NCBI RefSeq assembly: GCF_030150285.1
Contig: NZ_JASLGE010000030.1
Coordinates: 29,845 to 93,844, forward strand
From: Pseudomonas sp.
Lineage (GTDB): Bacteria > Pseudomonadota > Gammaproteobacteria > Pseudomonadales > Pseudomonadaceae
Direction of reading: 5' to 3'
DNA length: 64,000 bases
In this document: piece by piece, positions 1 through 7,766 of the stretch
How positions within the stretch are numbered: position 1 is the first letter of the stretch
Layout of the letters: each line of letters begins with the position of its first letter
Made by a program: the position numbers and the translations under genes
Notes under the pieces: model-generated
Database searches by the model: none
Seen by the model: only the letters and a program-made list of their open reading frames with translations
Told to the model about the DNA's origin: nothing

Positions 1-560
1 TCGTGCGCCGGGCAACCCGCCAGGCCGAACGCCAGCAGCGGTTGGCCCTCCTGTTCAAAGGCCGACAGCCACAGGTCGTGATGATGTTCGAGCATCGCCA
101 GGGCTTCGCCGCCGTCCAGTTGCACGGCGAATTTGGCCGACAACTCGGCCAGTCGCGGGGTGGTTTCAAGGCTATCGAGGATTTGCCGGGCCAGCGGCCA
201 TGTGTCGATCACGGCGTGCGCATCAAAACCGGCACTCGGGCTAAGCATCAGGTTGCGCACGTCATCGCTGGCCGCGTTACGCGGGCCCAGCCCTGCGGCC
301 AACAAGGGCGCAACCAGCGCCGCGTGCTCAGCGCCCACGCCGCGAATCTGTAGATTGCCGCGGTTGGTGGCTTCGATCACTGCGCTGGCGTAGCGCTGTG
401 CCACGTCCGCCACTGCCCGCGCCTGCACCGCCGTGATGACGCCGCCCGCCAGCTTGACCCGGCAGATGCCGCCATCCATGGCCTGGACAATACGCAGCAA
501 CCCCGGGCAAGCCGTTGGGCGCACGGGCGTCGTGACAGGTAACTCGGGTGGCAGGGTCAA
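1..560 (-). CDS. cobG: CobG, precorrin-3B synthase (partial, 3' end outside window)
   Basis: The reverse strand reads from a TTG at 560 to the window edge without a stop (about 186 codons). The N-terminus contains RPTACPGLLRIVQAMDGGIC, the start of the nitrite/sulfite reductase half-domain of CobG, followed by ATNRGNLQIRG, which is typical of this family. CobG is an Fe-S/sirohaem-type monooxygenase that converts precorrin-3A to precorrin-3B in aerobic cobalamin synthesis. An in-frame TGA lies just before the TTG, so the start is either this TTG or a GTG about 13 codons further in; neither has a strong ribosome site. It diverges from cobL. Identity is well supported; the exact start is not. 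Confidence 0.85.
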   Translation of the reverse strand, partial: MTLPPELPVTTPVRPTACPGLLRIVQAMDGGICRVKLAGGVITAVQARAVADVAQRYASAVIEATNRGNLQIRGVGAEHAALVAPLLAAGLGPRNAASDDVRNLMLSPSAGFDAHAVIDTWPLARQILDSLETTPRLAELSAKFAVQLDGGEALAMLEHHHDLWLSAFEQEGQPLLAFGLAGCPAH

Positions 561-773
561 AGGTCAGTCCAGAGAAGGCAAAGCGCTATTGCGGGTGCGC
601 ATTATGCCTGCATTGAGCAACGGCATGAAAAGCCTGCCGGACGGAATGTCGTCGGCCCGTCGGCAGCGCCCACATGCACCCCGGCATCACGACGCCAAGG
701 CGCGTATCATATGGCCTGTATCTGCAGGCCTGTTGCGCCACCGCGCAGAAGGACGTTTATCAAGAGGATCGGC

Positions 774-1985
774 ATGTCGCCCTGGCTAACAGTTGTGGGA
801 ATCGGTGAAGACGGCTTTAGCGGCTTGGGCAAAAATGCGCGCCGCGCCCTGCTCAATGCGACGCAGGTGTTCGGCGGCCAACGCCAGCTTGATTTGCTCC
901 CCGCGTGCATCCGCGCCCACCGTCAGACCTGGCCGAGCCCGTTTTCCCTGACCCCGGTGCTCGACCTGCGCCACCAACCCGTGTGTGTGCTGGCCAGCGG
1001 CGACCCGATGCTGTTCGGCGTGGGGGCCAGCCTGGCGCGGGTGGTGCCGCGCGAAGAGTTGCAGGTGCTGTCGGCACCGTCGTCCTGCTCGTTGGCCGCA
1101 GCCCGGCTGGGCTGGGCCTTGCAGGACGTGGTCACGCTGTCAGTGGTGGCGCGCCCGGTGGCGGCCCTCAACGCGCACCTGCACAGCGGCGTGCGCTTGC
1201 TGGTGTTGAGCAACGACGGCAGCAGCCCGGCCGCCATGGCCGCGCTGCTGCGCGAACGCGGCTTCGGCCCCAGCCGCCTGTGCGTGCTGGAACACCTGGG
1301 CGGCCCCGCCGAACGCCGTCTTGAAGCCCGCGCCGATGAGTGGAATGACCCGACCGTGGCCGCACTGAACCTGGTCGCCATCGAGTGCGTGGCCGAGGCC
1401 AGCACCCGGCCGCTGTCGCGGGTGGGTGGCCTGCCGGATTCGGCGTTCAAGCATGACGGCCAATTGACCAAGCGTGACGTACGCGCCATCACCCTCGCCC
1501 GCCTTGCCCCTTTGCCCGGCGAACTGCTGTGGGACGTGGGCGCGGGCAGCGGTTCCATCGGCATCGAATGGATGCGCGCCTACCCCAGTTGCCGCACGCT
1601 GGCCATCGAGGCCGATGCCGGGCGCCAGGCGTTGATCGAGCACAACCGCGACGCCTTGGGCGTGCCCGGTTTGCACTTGATTCGCGGCAAGGCCCCGCAG
1701 GCCCTTGAAGGCCTGGAGCGCCCGGACGCGATATTTATCGGCGGCGGCGTCACCCGCGAAGGCGTGCTCGACACCTGCTGGCAGCAGCTCAAGCCCGGCG
1801 GTCGGCTGGTGGCCAACGCGGTCACGCTGCAAAGCGAAATGCACTTGATGCACTGGCGCGACCGGCACGGCGGTGAACTGACCCGCATCCATATCGCCCA
1901 GGCCCAGCCGCTGGGCGAGTTCGACACCTGGCGTCAGGCGTTGCCCATTACCCTTCTTGACGTGACCAAACCCCTCGATGCGTGA
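774..1985 (+). CDS. cobL: CobL, precorrin-6B C5,15-methyltransferase (decarboxylating)
   Basis: The 403-residue protein is a fusion of a CbiE-type tetrapyrrole methylase (about residues 1-205, starting MSPWLTVVGIGEDG) and a CbiT-type SAM methyltransferase (about 220-403, with SAM motif WDVGAGSGSIGIEW near residue 252). The pair methylates C5 and C15 of the corrin ring and decarboxylates the C12 acetate. ATG 774 is chosen because AAGAGGA lies 7 bases upstream; longer in-frame extension adds unrelated residues. Its 3' end overlaps cbiD by 8 bases, so cobL-cbiD-cobK is one transcription unit. Length is normal for CobL. Confidence 0.93.
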   Translation: MSPWLTVVGIGEDGFSGLGKNARRALLNATQVFGGQRQLDLLPACIRAHRQTWPSPFSLTPVLDLRHQPVCVLASGDPMLFGVGASLARVVPREELQVLSAPSSCSLAAARLGWALQDVVTLSVVARPVAALNAHLHSGVRLLVLSNDGSSPAAMAALLRERGFGPSRLCVLEHLGGPAERRLEARADEWNDPTVAALNLVAIECVAEASTRPLSRVGGLPDSAFKHDGQLTKRDVRAITLARLAPLPGELLWDVGAGSGSIGIEWMRAYPSCRTLAIEADAGRQALIEHNRDALGVPGLHLIRGKAPQALEGLERPDAIFIGGGVTREGVLDTCWQQLKPGGRLVANAVTLQSEMHLMHWRDRHGGELTRIHIAQAQPLGEFDTWRQALPITLLDVTKPLDA

Positions 1986-3075
1986 CGAAACCGCCGAACA
2001 ACCCGCGCCGCTGCGCAGCGGCCTGACCACCGGCAGTTGCGCCACCGCCACCAGCCTGGCCGCCGCTCGCCTGCTGCTCGGCGGTGCCAGCGACGACGCG
2101 GTGCATATCACCCTGCCCAAAGGCAAAGTCGTGACGATGCGCCTGGAGTTTTGCCGCCCATACCAAGACGGTGCCGAAGCCGGGACGATCAAAGATGCCG
2201 GCGACGACCCCGACGTCACCCATGGCGCGCTGCTGTATTCGCGGGTGCGTCTGACCCCGCTGCCCGGCATTCACTTTGTGGCGGGCCAAGGCGTGGGCAC
2301 GGTGACGCGACCGGGGCTGGTGCTGGGGGTTGGTGAGCCGGCGATCAACCCGGTGCCGCGCAAAATGATGACCGAGCACCTGCTGCGCCTTGCCGATGAG
2401 CACCATTACCGCGGCGGTTTTGAAGTGACCGTCAACGTGCAGGACGGGGCCGCGCTGGCCCTGAAAACCATGAACCCCAGGCTGGGCATTCTCGGCGGGC
2501 TGTCGATTCTGGGCACCAGCGGTATCGTGCGGCCGTTCTCGTGCGCGGCCTACATCGCCTCGATCCACCAGGGCATCGACGTCGCCAAGACCAACGGTTA
2601 CCTGCACATCGCTGCCTGCACCGGCAATGCCAGCGAAGACACTATGCGCCGGGTCTATGACCTGCCGGAAATTGCCCTGATCGAAATGGGCGACTTTGTC
2701 GGGGCCGTGCTCAAGCACTTGCGCAAAGTGCCTGTGGATAAGTTGAGCCTGTGCGGCGGCTTCGGCAAAATCAGCAAACTGGCCGCAGGCCATATGGACT
2801 TGCACAGCCGCCATTCCAGCATCGACCTGCCCCAACTGGCGCAGTGGGCGGCAGACATCGGTGCCAGCACCGAACTGCAAGCCGCCATCTGCGCCGCCAA
2901 CACCAGCCAGCAAGCCCTGGCCATGGCCAGCACCGACGGCATCGCGCTGGGCGATGCGGTGTGCCAGCACGCGCTGGACTTCGCCCGCAGCGTGGTGCCG
3001 GCGCAGGTGCAAGTCGAAGTGTTTGCCATTGACCGTCAGGGCGGCATCGTCGGCCACGCGGGAGGGTTTACATGA
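1978..3075 (+). CDS. cbiD: CbiD, cobalt-precorrin-5B C1-methyltransferase
   Basis: The 365-residue protein begins with the family-typical RSGLTTGSCATA (residues 13-24) and has GTSGIVRPFSCAAY and GGFGKISKLAAGHMDLHSR further on, all hallmarks of CbiD. The enzyme methylates C1 of the corrin ring. CbiD is classically an anaerobic-route protein, whereas the neighbours CobG and CobL are aerobic-route; in pseudomonads CbiD is expected to replace CobF. It starts inside the cobL end and its stop overlaps the cobK ATG (ATGA), indicating translational coupling. Confidence 0.92.
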   Translation: MRDETAEQPAPLRSGLTTGSCATATSLAAARLLLGGASDDAVHITLPKGKVVTMRLEFCRPYQDGAEAGTIKDAGDDPDVTHGALLYSRVRLTPLPGIHFVAGQGVGTVTRPGLVLGVGEPAINPVPRKMMTEHLLRLADEHHYRGGFEVTVNVQDGAALALKTMNPRLGILGGLSILGTSGIVRPFSCAAYIASIHQGIDVAKTNGYLHIAACTGNASEDTMRRVYDLPEIALIEMGDFVGAVLKHLRKVPVDKLSLCGGFGKISKLAAGHMDLHSRHSSIDLPQLAQWAADIGASTELQAAICAANTSQQALAMASTDGIALGDAVCQHALDFARSVVPAQVQVEVFAIDRQGGIVGHAGGFT

Positions 3076-3800
3076 AGCGAGTATTACTGCTGGGCGGTGT
3101 CACCGAGGCGCTGGCCATTGCCCGCACACTCGGGCCGCAACACGTTTACAGCCTGGCGGGCGTGGGCCGCGTGCCCACCGATTTGCGCTGCGAAGTGCGC
3201 GTCGGCGGTTACGGCGGGGCCGAGGGTTTGGCCGAGTACCTGAGCGCACAAGGTATCGACCTGCTGCTGGACGCCACCCATCCCTATGCCGCGCAAATCA
3301 GCCAGAACGCAGCGCAGGCCGCCGCCCTCAGCGGCGTTGCATGCTGGGCCTTGCACCGCCCGGCCTGGCAGCCACGCCCCGGTGATGACTGGCGCGAGGT
3401 GGCGGGCTGGGCCGAACTGGTCGAGGCGCTGGCACCCTTCAAGCGGCCGTTGTTTACCTTGGGCCGCGAGCCGCTGGCCCACCTCGATGAAATTCCCGCC
3501 CATCAACACTGGGCCCTGCGCGCCCTCGACCCTTACCCCGGCAACGCGCGCTGCGACGTCATCGGCGCACGCGGCCCGTTCCTGATCGACGACGAACGCG
3601 CACTGTTCGCCCAGCGCGACATCGACGTCCTTATCAGCAAAAACAGCGGCAGCAGCGCCACCGAGCCCAAACTCGACGTCGCCCGCGAACGCGGCGTGCC
3701 CGTGTTGATCCTTAAGCGGCCAGAGTTGCCGGCGGTAGAGCGGGTGTTTTGGACCGAGAAAGCGCTGATGGACGCGCTCCAGCAGGGTGGTTATGTGTGA
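3072..3800 (+). CDS. cobK: CobK, precorrin-6A reductase
   Basis: The 242-residue protein has an N-terminal nucleotide-binding segment (LLLGGVTEALAIA), the conserved DATHPYAAQIS and a C-terminal SKNSGS motif of the CobK/CbiJ family. It reduces precorrin-6A to precorrin-6B with NADPH, the step before CobL. The ATG overlaps the cbiD stop by four bases. It is the last gene of the cobL-cbiD-cobK unit; no clear hairpin terminator follows. Confidence 0.9.
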   Translation: MKRVLLLGGVTEALAIARTLGPQHVYSLAGVGRVPTDLRCEVRVGGYGGAEGLAEYLSAQGIDLLLDATHPYAAQISQNAAQAAALSGVACWALHRPAWQPRPGDDWREVAGWAELVEALAPFKRPLFTLGREPLAHLDEIPAHQHWALRALDPYPGNARCDVIGARGPFLIDDERALFAQRDIDVLISKNSGSSATEPKLDVARERGVPVLILKRPELPAVERVFWTEKALMDALQQGGYV

Positions 3801-3835
3801 ATGTGTAATCACAGGCGATGAGGTATCCCCAACGA

Positions 3836-3999
3836 TACGACTCGCCGTATGACCTATTTAAAGCACAAGGCATGACCCACCGGCCGGGGCCGCGAAAGCC
3901 TGTATAAGCCGCTGGGCAGCCTGGGCAGTCCAGAGTTCACGACGATCATCAACGTCATGAAAGCCTTAGGACTAAAGCTGCATGCAACGGCGGCATAAT
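3836..3999 (+). pseudogene. Remnant of a HigA-like addiction-module antidote gene
   Basis: Two out-of-frame pieces of one protein can be read. 3836-3880 gives YDSPYDLFKAQGMTH. 3891-3999, shifted by one base, gives RESLYKPLGSLGSPEF followed by VMKALGLKLHATAA and TAA. The second piece matches the C-terminus of the probable addiction-module antidote family (COG3636, helix-turn-helix). The central part is deleted, there is a frameshift, and no start codon with a ribosome site is visible. No toxin gene of the RelE/ParE type is present. The rest of 3801-4109 shows no gene. Confidence 0.72.
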
Positions 4000-4109
4000 T
4001 GCGCTAATCCCTGATTGCCGCGACATTTCGCCACACAAATGGCCTTTTTACTTACGCGGATCCTTCAGGCTAAATAGGCGGCTTGATCGCTTCGCTCACG
4101 GAATTCGTT

Positions 4110-4499
4110 ATGTCCCGACAACGGTTTGCATTGGCCTGGATCGCCTGCTTCGCAGTGCTGTTCAACCTGCTCGCCATGTCGTCGATGCCGCAGGCCCGTA
4201 ACGCGCCGACCGAGCAGTTCATGATGAGCAGCTTTTGCACGTCCATGGGCACGCAGATGGTGAAGGTGTCGCTGGGCACGTTTGAGCCGGCCGACAGCCA
4301 ACCGGATAATCACTCAACTATGCAGCACTGTTGGTGCTGCTCGGGCTCGGCACCGCTGGTAGCCTTGCCGTCCTCGGTGGCCGAACTACATTTTGCGGCC
4401 ATCCGGCACGGTCACAGCCAGCTCCCCGACCACCTCAAACACCCGACCCCGCGCCAGCAATGGCCCAGCCTCAATCCTCGCGCCTCCCCTGCGGTCTGA
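4110..4499 (+). CDS. DUF2946 family protein (first copy), copper-linked
   Basis: The 129-residue protein starts MSRQRFALAWIACFAVLFNLLAM, a signal peptide or membrane anchor, and contains a CWCCSGSAP cysteine cluster near the middle, as in DUF2946 proteins. A TTG extension to 4083 is open but unlikely. It is followed by a PCu(A)C chaperone, a second DUF2946 gene and a TonB copper receptor, so a role in periplasmic copper handling is inferred; the biochemical function of DUF2946 is not established. Histidines and methionines (MQHC, HGHSQ) could bind metal. Confidence 0.8.
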   Translation: MSRQRFALAWIACFAVLFNLLAMSSMPQARNAPTEQFMMSSFCTSMGTQMVKVSLGTFEPADSQPDNHSTMQHCWCCSGSAPLVALPSSVAELHFAAIRHGHSQLPDHLKHPTPRQQWPSLNPRASPAV

Positions 4500-4547
4500 T
4501 TTCGCCTCGCAACCCCTTTGCGTTTTGAATCGTTCCGGAGAATGACC

Positions 4548-5042
4548 ATGTTGAACCTGTCACGGGGTTTTCACGCCCTGATTGCGGCTGCCTTGTTGCT
4601 GCCTGCCTGCTTTGCCAATGCCCACGAGTACAAGAGCGGCGCACTGGAAATCGCTCACCCGTGGTCGCAAGCCCTGCCGCCCAATGCCCCCACTGTCGCG
4701 GCCTATTTCATCCTGCATAACCGCGGTGAAAGTGCCGATCGCCTGCTCGGGGCCGACACGCCGATTGCCGAAAATGCCGAGATCCATGAGCACGTCATGC
4801 AGGGTGACCTGATGAAAATGCAGCACGTGCCCACCCTCGACCTCCCGGCCGGTGCCACGGTGACGTTTGCCCCCATGGCCTACCACGTGATGCTGTTCAA
4901 CTTGAAAGACCGCAGCCTCCTGCAAGACGGCAAGCGCTTCCCGCTGACCCTACACTTTGAAAAGGCTGGCGATGTAAACGTGGAAGTCGCGGTGCAAAAA
5001 CAGCCCCCTAAGGCCAGCACGGAACACGCGCACAGCCACTAA
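4548..5042 (+). CDS. PCu(A)C-type periplasmic copper chaperone
   Basis: The 164-residue protein has a signal peptide ending about ACFANA and the copper-binding pattern of the PCu(A)C family: IHEHVMQGDLMKMQHV followed about 30 residues later by AYHVMLF, giving the H..M..M..H.M Cu(I) ligand set. The His-rich tail EHAHSH may bind extra copper. Family members deliver Cu(I) to cytochrome oxidase and other periplasmic targets. The ATG at 4548 is preferred to 4542 because CGGAG then sits 7 bases upstream. It lies between two DUF2946 genes. Confidence 0.92.
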   Translation: MLNLSRGFHALIAAALLLPACFANAHEYKSGALEIAHPWSQALPPNAPTVAAYFILHNRGESADRLLGADTPIAENAEIHEHVMQGDLMKMQHVPTLDLPAGATVTFAPMAYHVMLFNLKDRSLLQDGKRFPLTLHFEKAGDVNVEVAVQKQPPKASTEHAHSH

Positions 5043-5090
5043 ACCCTCAGGTTTTTGACGCCCGTGCGCGCACCTCGCGCCAGGCCCGCC

Positions 5091-5465
5091 ATGACGCCGA
5101 TTCGCGGCAGTTGGCTGAGCCTGTTTGCCATGCTGATGATTTTTATCGGCCCGCTGATTTCGCAAGCGGTGCCGATGGATCATCACGCCGGCATGTCTAT
5201 GCCCATGACGATGGACATGGGCATGTCAGCCCATGGCGATCATCACGGGCCTCAAGAACCGAGTGCCGACCACCACGCCCTCTGGGAAAAATGCGGCTAT
5301 TGCACGCTGCTGTTCAGTTGCCCGGCCCTGCCCCACACCGCTGACCTGACCCTGCTGCATGCGCCACGCGTACCCGTGTATCGGGCGTCTCTGCCGCGCC
5401 TGGGCCATGCCCGCCAACCGGTCTTTCCCGGTGCTCGCTCACGCGCCCCGCCGACCTTCCATTAA
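5091..5465 (+). CDS. DUF2946 family protein (second copy), Met/His-rich
   Basis: The 124-residue protein starts MTPIRGSWLSLFAMLMIFIG (membrane anchor or signal). It then has a metal-binding-looking stretch rich in Met and His (MDHHAGMSMPMTMDMGM at about residues 28-44, then HGDHHG) and the DUF2946 cysteine motif CGYCTLLFSC. It lies 48 bases after the chaperone gene and about 100 bases before oprC in the same direction. Cu(I) binding is inferred from composition and context. A TTG start at 5055 is open but lacks support. Confidence 0.8.
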   Translation: MTPIRGSWLSLFAMLMIFIGPLISQAVPMDHHAGMSMPMTMDMGMSAHGDHHGPQEPSADHHALWEKCGYCTLLFSCPALPHTADLTLLHAPRVPVYRASLPRLGHARQPVFPGARSRAPPTFH

Positions 5466-5564
5466 GCCAACCGCACACCCTTTTCACCCGGCTCACCTGC
5501 TGGCGCTGATTGCGCCATGGCAGGCGTATGGCCGTGTTGTATTCGCTTGCTTAATGGAATGTTT

Positions 5565-7655
5565 ATGTCCCGCTTGACTGCTAAACCCCGCTTGCCGGAT
5601 GCCCCGGCGGCTTTTGGCTTTGCCCTGAGCGCGCTGTGTTGCGCATTGCTTGCACCCGCCGCGCTGGCCGCCGCCCCTGGCAACGAGCACGCTGACCACG
5701 CCCGCGAGCTAAGTCCCACCGTGGTCACCGCCGTCGCCCCCAGTTCGCCCCTGACCGTGGTCACAAACCCCAAGGATCCGCGTCAGCCGGTGCCGGCCAG
5801 TGACGGCGGCGACTACCTGAAAACCATCCCCGGCTTTGCTTTGATCCGCAACGGAGGTACCAACGGCGACCCGGTGCTGCGCGGCATGTTCGGCTCACGC
5901 CTGAATATCCTCACCAACGGCGGTGTGATGCTCGGGGCCTGCCCCGGCCGCATGGACGCGCCCACCGCCTACATCTCGCCGGAAACTTACGACACCCTCA
6001 CCGTGATCAAAGGCCCGCAAACCGTGCTGTGGGGGCCGGGGGCCTCAGCGGGTACGATTCTGTTTGACCGCGAACCGGAACATTTCGGTGAACTGGGCAC
6101 GCGGGTCAATGCCAGCCTGCTGGCGGGCTCCAACGGCCGTTTTGACAAAACCGTGGATGCCGCGGCCGGTGGCCCGCTGGGTTACGTGCGCGTGATCGGC
6201 AACACCGCCCGCGCCGACGACTACCGGGACGGCAACGGCGACACCGTGCCGTCGCGCTATGACAAATGGAACGGCGACATCGCCCTGGGCTGGACCCCCA
6301 GCGCCGACACCTTGCTCGAACTCACGGCGGGCAAGGGCGATGGTGAAGCCCGCTCGGCCGGGCGCGGCATGGACGGCAGCCAGTACCAACGCGAAAGCCT
6401 GGGCTTGCGCTTTAAACAATCCAACCTTGGTGAAGTGCTCGACAGCCTCGAAGCCCAGGTCTACTACAACTACGCCGACCATGTGATGGACAACTACAGC
6501 CTGCGCACACCGTCCGGCACCGGCATGATGAGCGGCCCGATGGCGTCAAACGTCGACCGGCGCACACTCGGCGCACGCATCAAGGCCACGTGGCGCTGGG
6601 CCGATTATGCGTTGATCAGCGGCATCGATGCCCAGACCAACGAACACCGCAAACGCTCCGGCATGGGCATCGACACCTACAAGGAGCAGAACTGGAGCAA
6701 AGACGCCGACTTCCACAACTACGGCGCGTTTGGTGAACTGACCTGGTACGCCGCCGAACGCGACCGGGTCATTGCCGGCGCACGGCTGGACCGCGCCTCG
6801 GCCAAGGATTACCGCGCCACGCTCGGCTCCGGCATGATGGCTAAACCTAACCCCACGCAAGATAAAACCCGCGCCGACACCTTGCCCAGCGGCTTTGTGC
6901 GCTACGAACACGACCTGCAAGACAGCCCCACCACCCTGTATGCAGGCCTGGGCCATGCCCAACGCTTCCCGGATTACTGGGAATTATTCTCCCCTTCGTC
7001 GGGTCCCGCCGGCTCCGTTAATGCGTTTGATGCACTCAAACCCGAGAAAACCACTCAGCTGGATGCGGGATTGAACTATAAGACCCAAACCCTTGAAGCA
7101 TGGGCCTCGGTGTACGCCGGAGAGGTTCGCGACTACATCTTGTTTGACTACACTAAAGGAGCGTCGCAAGCACAGAATATAAACGCCCGTGTGATGGGCG
7201 GTGAGGTGGGGGCAGCGTATCAGCTCACTCCCAACTGGAAGGCCGATGCAACGTTGGCCTATGCCTGGGGCAAGAACACCAGCGATGGTGCGGCACTGCC
7301 GCAAATGCCACCGCTGGACACTCGCCTCGGGCTGACTTACAGCGAAGACAACTGGAGCGCCGGTGCGCTGTGGCGTGTTGTGGCCCAACAGGACCGCATT
7401 GATCGCAACAAGGGCAACGTGGTCGGCAAGGACTTCTCCAAAAGCGCCGGGTTTGGCGTGTTTTCACTCAATGGTGCGTACCGCGTCAACAGCAACCTCA
7501 AGGTCAGCGCCGGGGTCGATAACCTGCTGGGTAAAAACTACAGCGAACACCTGAACATGGCGGGCAACGCGGGCTATGGCTACCCGGCCAATGACCCGAC
7601 CCCCATCAACGAGCCGGGCCGCACGCTGTGGACCAAGGTTGATGTGAGCTTCTAA
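5565..7655 (+). CDS. oprC: TonB-dependent copper receptor, OprC type
   Basis: The protein of about 696 residues has a signal peptide (to about LAPAALA), a TonB-box-like segment LSPTVVTAV, a plug domain with NGGVMLGACPGRMDAPTAYI and a 22-strand-type barrel ending in VDVSF. The plug carries the CxGRMD and methionine features of the OprC/NosA copper-receptor family. It brings copper across the outer membrane using TonB energy. ATG 5565 is chosen over 5559 because a GGAA lies just upstream and a normal signal peptide follows. It forms a unit with the DUF2946/PCu(A)C genes. Confidence 0.92.
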   Translation: MSRLTAKPRLPDAPAAFGFALSALCCALLAPAALAAAPGNEHADHARELSPTVVTAVAPSSPLTVVTNPKDPRQPVPASDGGDYLKTIPGFALIRNGGTNGDPVLRGMFGSRLNILTNGGVMLGACPGRMDAPTAYISPETYDTLTVIKGPQTVLWGPGASAGTILFDREPEHFGELGTRVNASLLAGSNGRFDKTVDAAAGGPLGYVRVIGNTARADDYRDGNGDTVPSRYDKWNGDIALGWTPSADTLLELTAGKGDGEARSAGRGMDGSQYQRESLGLRFKQSNLGEVLDSLEAQVYYNYADHVMDNYSLRTPSGTGMMSGPMASNVDRRTLGARIKATWRWADYALISGIDAQTNEHRKRSGMGIDTYKEQNWSKDADFHNYGAFGELTWYAAERDRVIAGARLDRASAKDYRATLGSGMMAKPNPTQDKTRADTLPSGFVRYEHDLQDSPTTLYAGLGHAQRFPDYWELFSPSSGPAGSVNAFDALKPEKTTQLDAGLNYKTQTLEAWASVYAGEVRDYILFDYTKGASQAQNINARVMGGEVGAAYQLTPNWKADATLAYAWGKNTSDGAALPQMPPLDTRLGLTYSEDNWSAGALWRVVAQQDRIDRNKGNVVGKDFSKSAGFGVFSLNGAYRVNSNLKVSAGVDNLLGKNYSEHLNMAGNAGYGYPANDPTPINEPGRTLWTKVDVSF

Positions 7656-7669
7656 ACCCTGACTGTTCC

Positions 7670-7737
7670 CTGTAGGCGCGAGTGTGTCTGCGATTCTTTA
7701 ACGATTCAAAAGATCGCAAGCACGTTCGCTCCTACAG
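7670..7737. repeat. REP palindrome pair after oprC
   Basis: Two inverted arms of the GTAGGNGCGAG / CTCGCTCCTAC pseudomonad REP flank a short A/T loop, just after the oprC stop. This copy is diverged (GCGAGTGTGTCTGCGATT in the left arm). Confidence 0.85.
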
Positions 7738-7766
7738 GCTCTTAAAATCCTTGTGGAGCCGCTCAT

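Noticed and set aside
1948..3057. Long leftward open frame (369 codons) opposite cbiD; similar ones opposite cobL (1140-2270) and the TonB receptor (9977-11380)
   Set aside because: They lie fully antisense to recognised genes in GC-rich DNA, have low-complexity Gly/Ala/His/Gln-rich translations and no family motifs.
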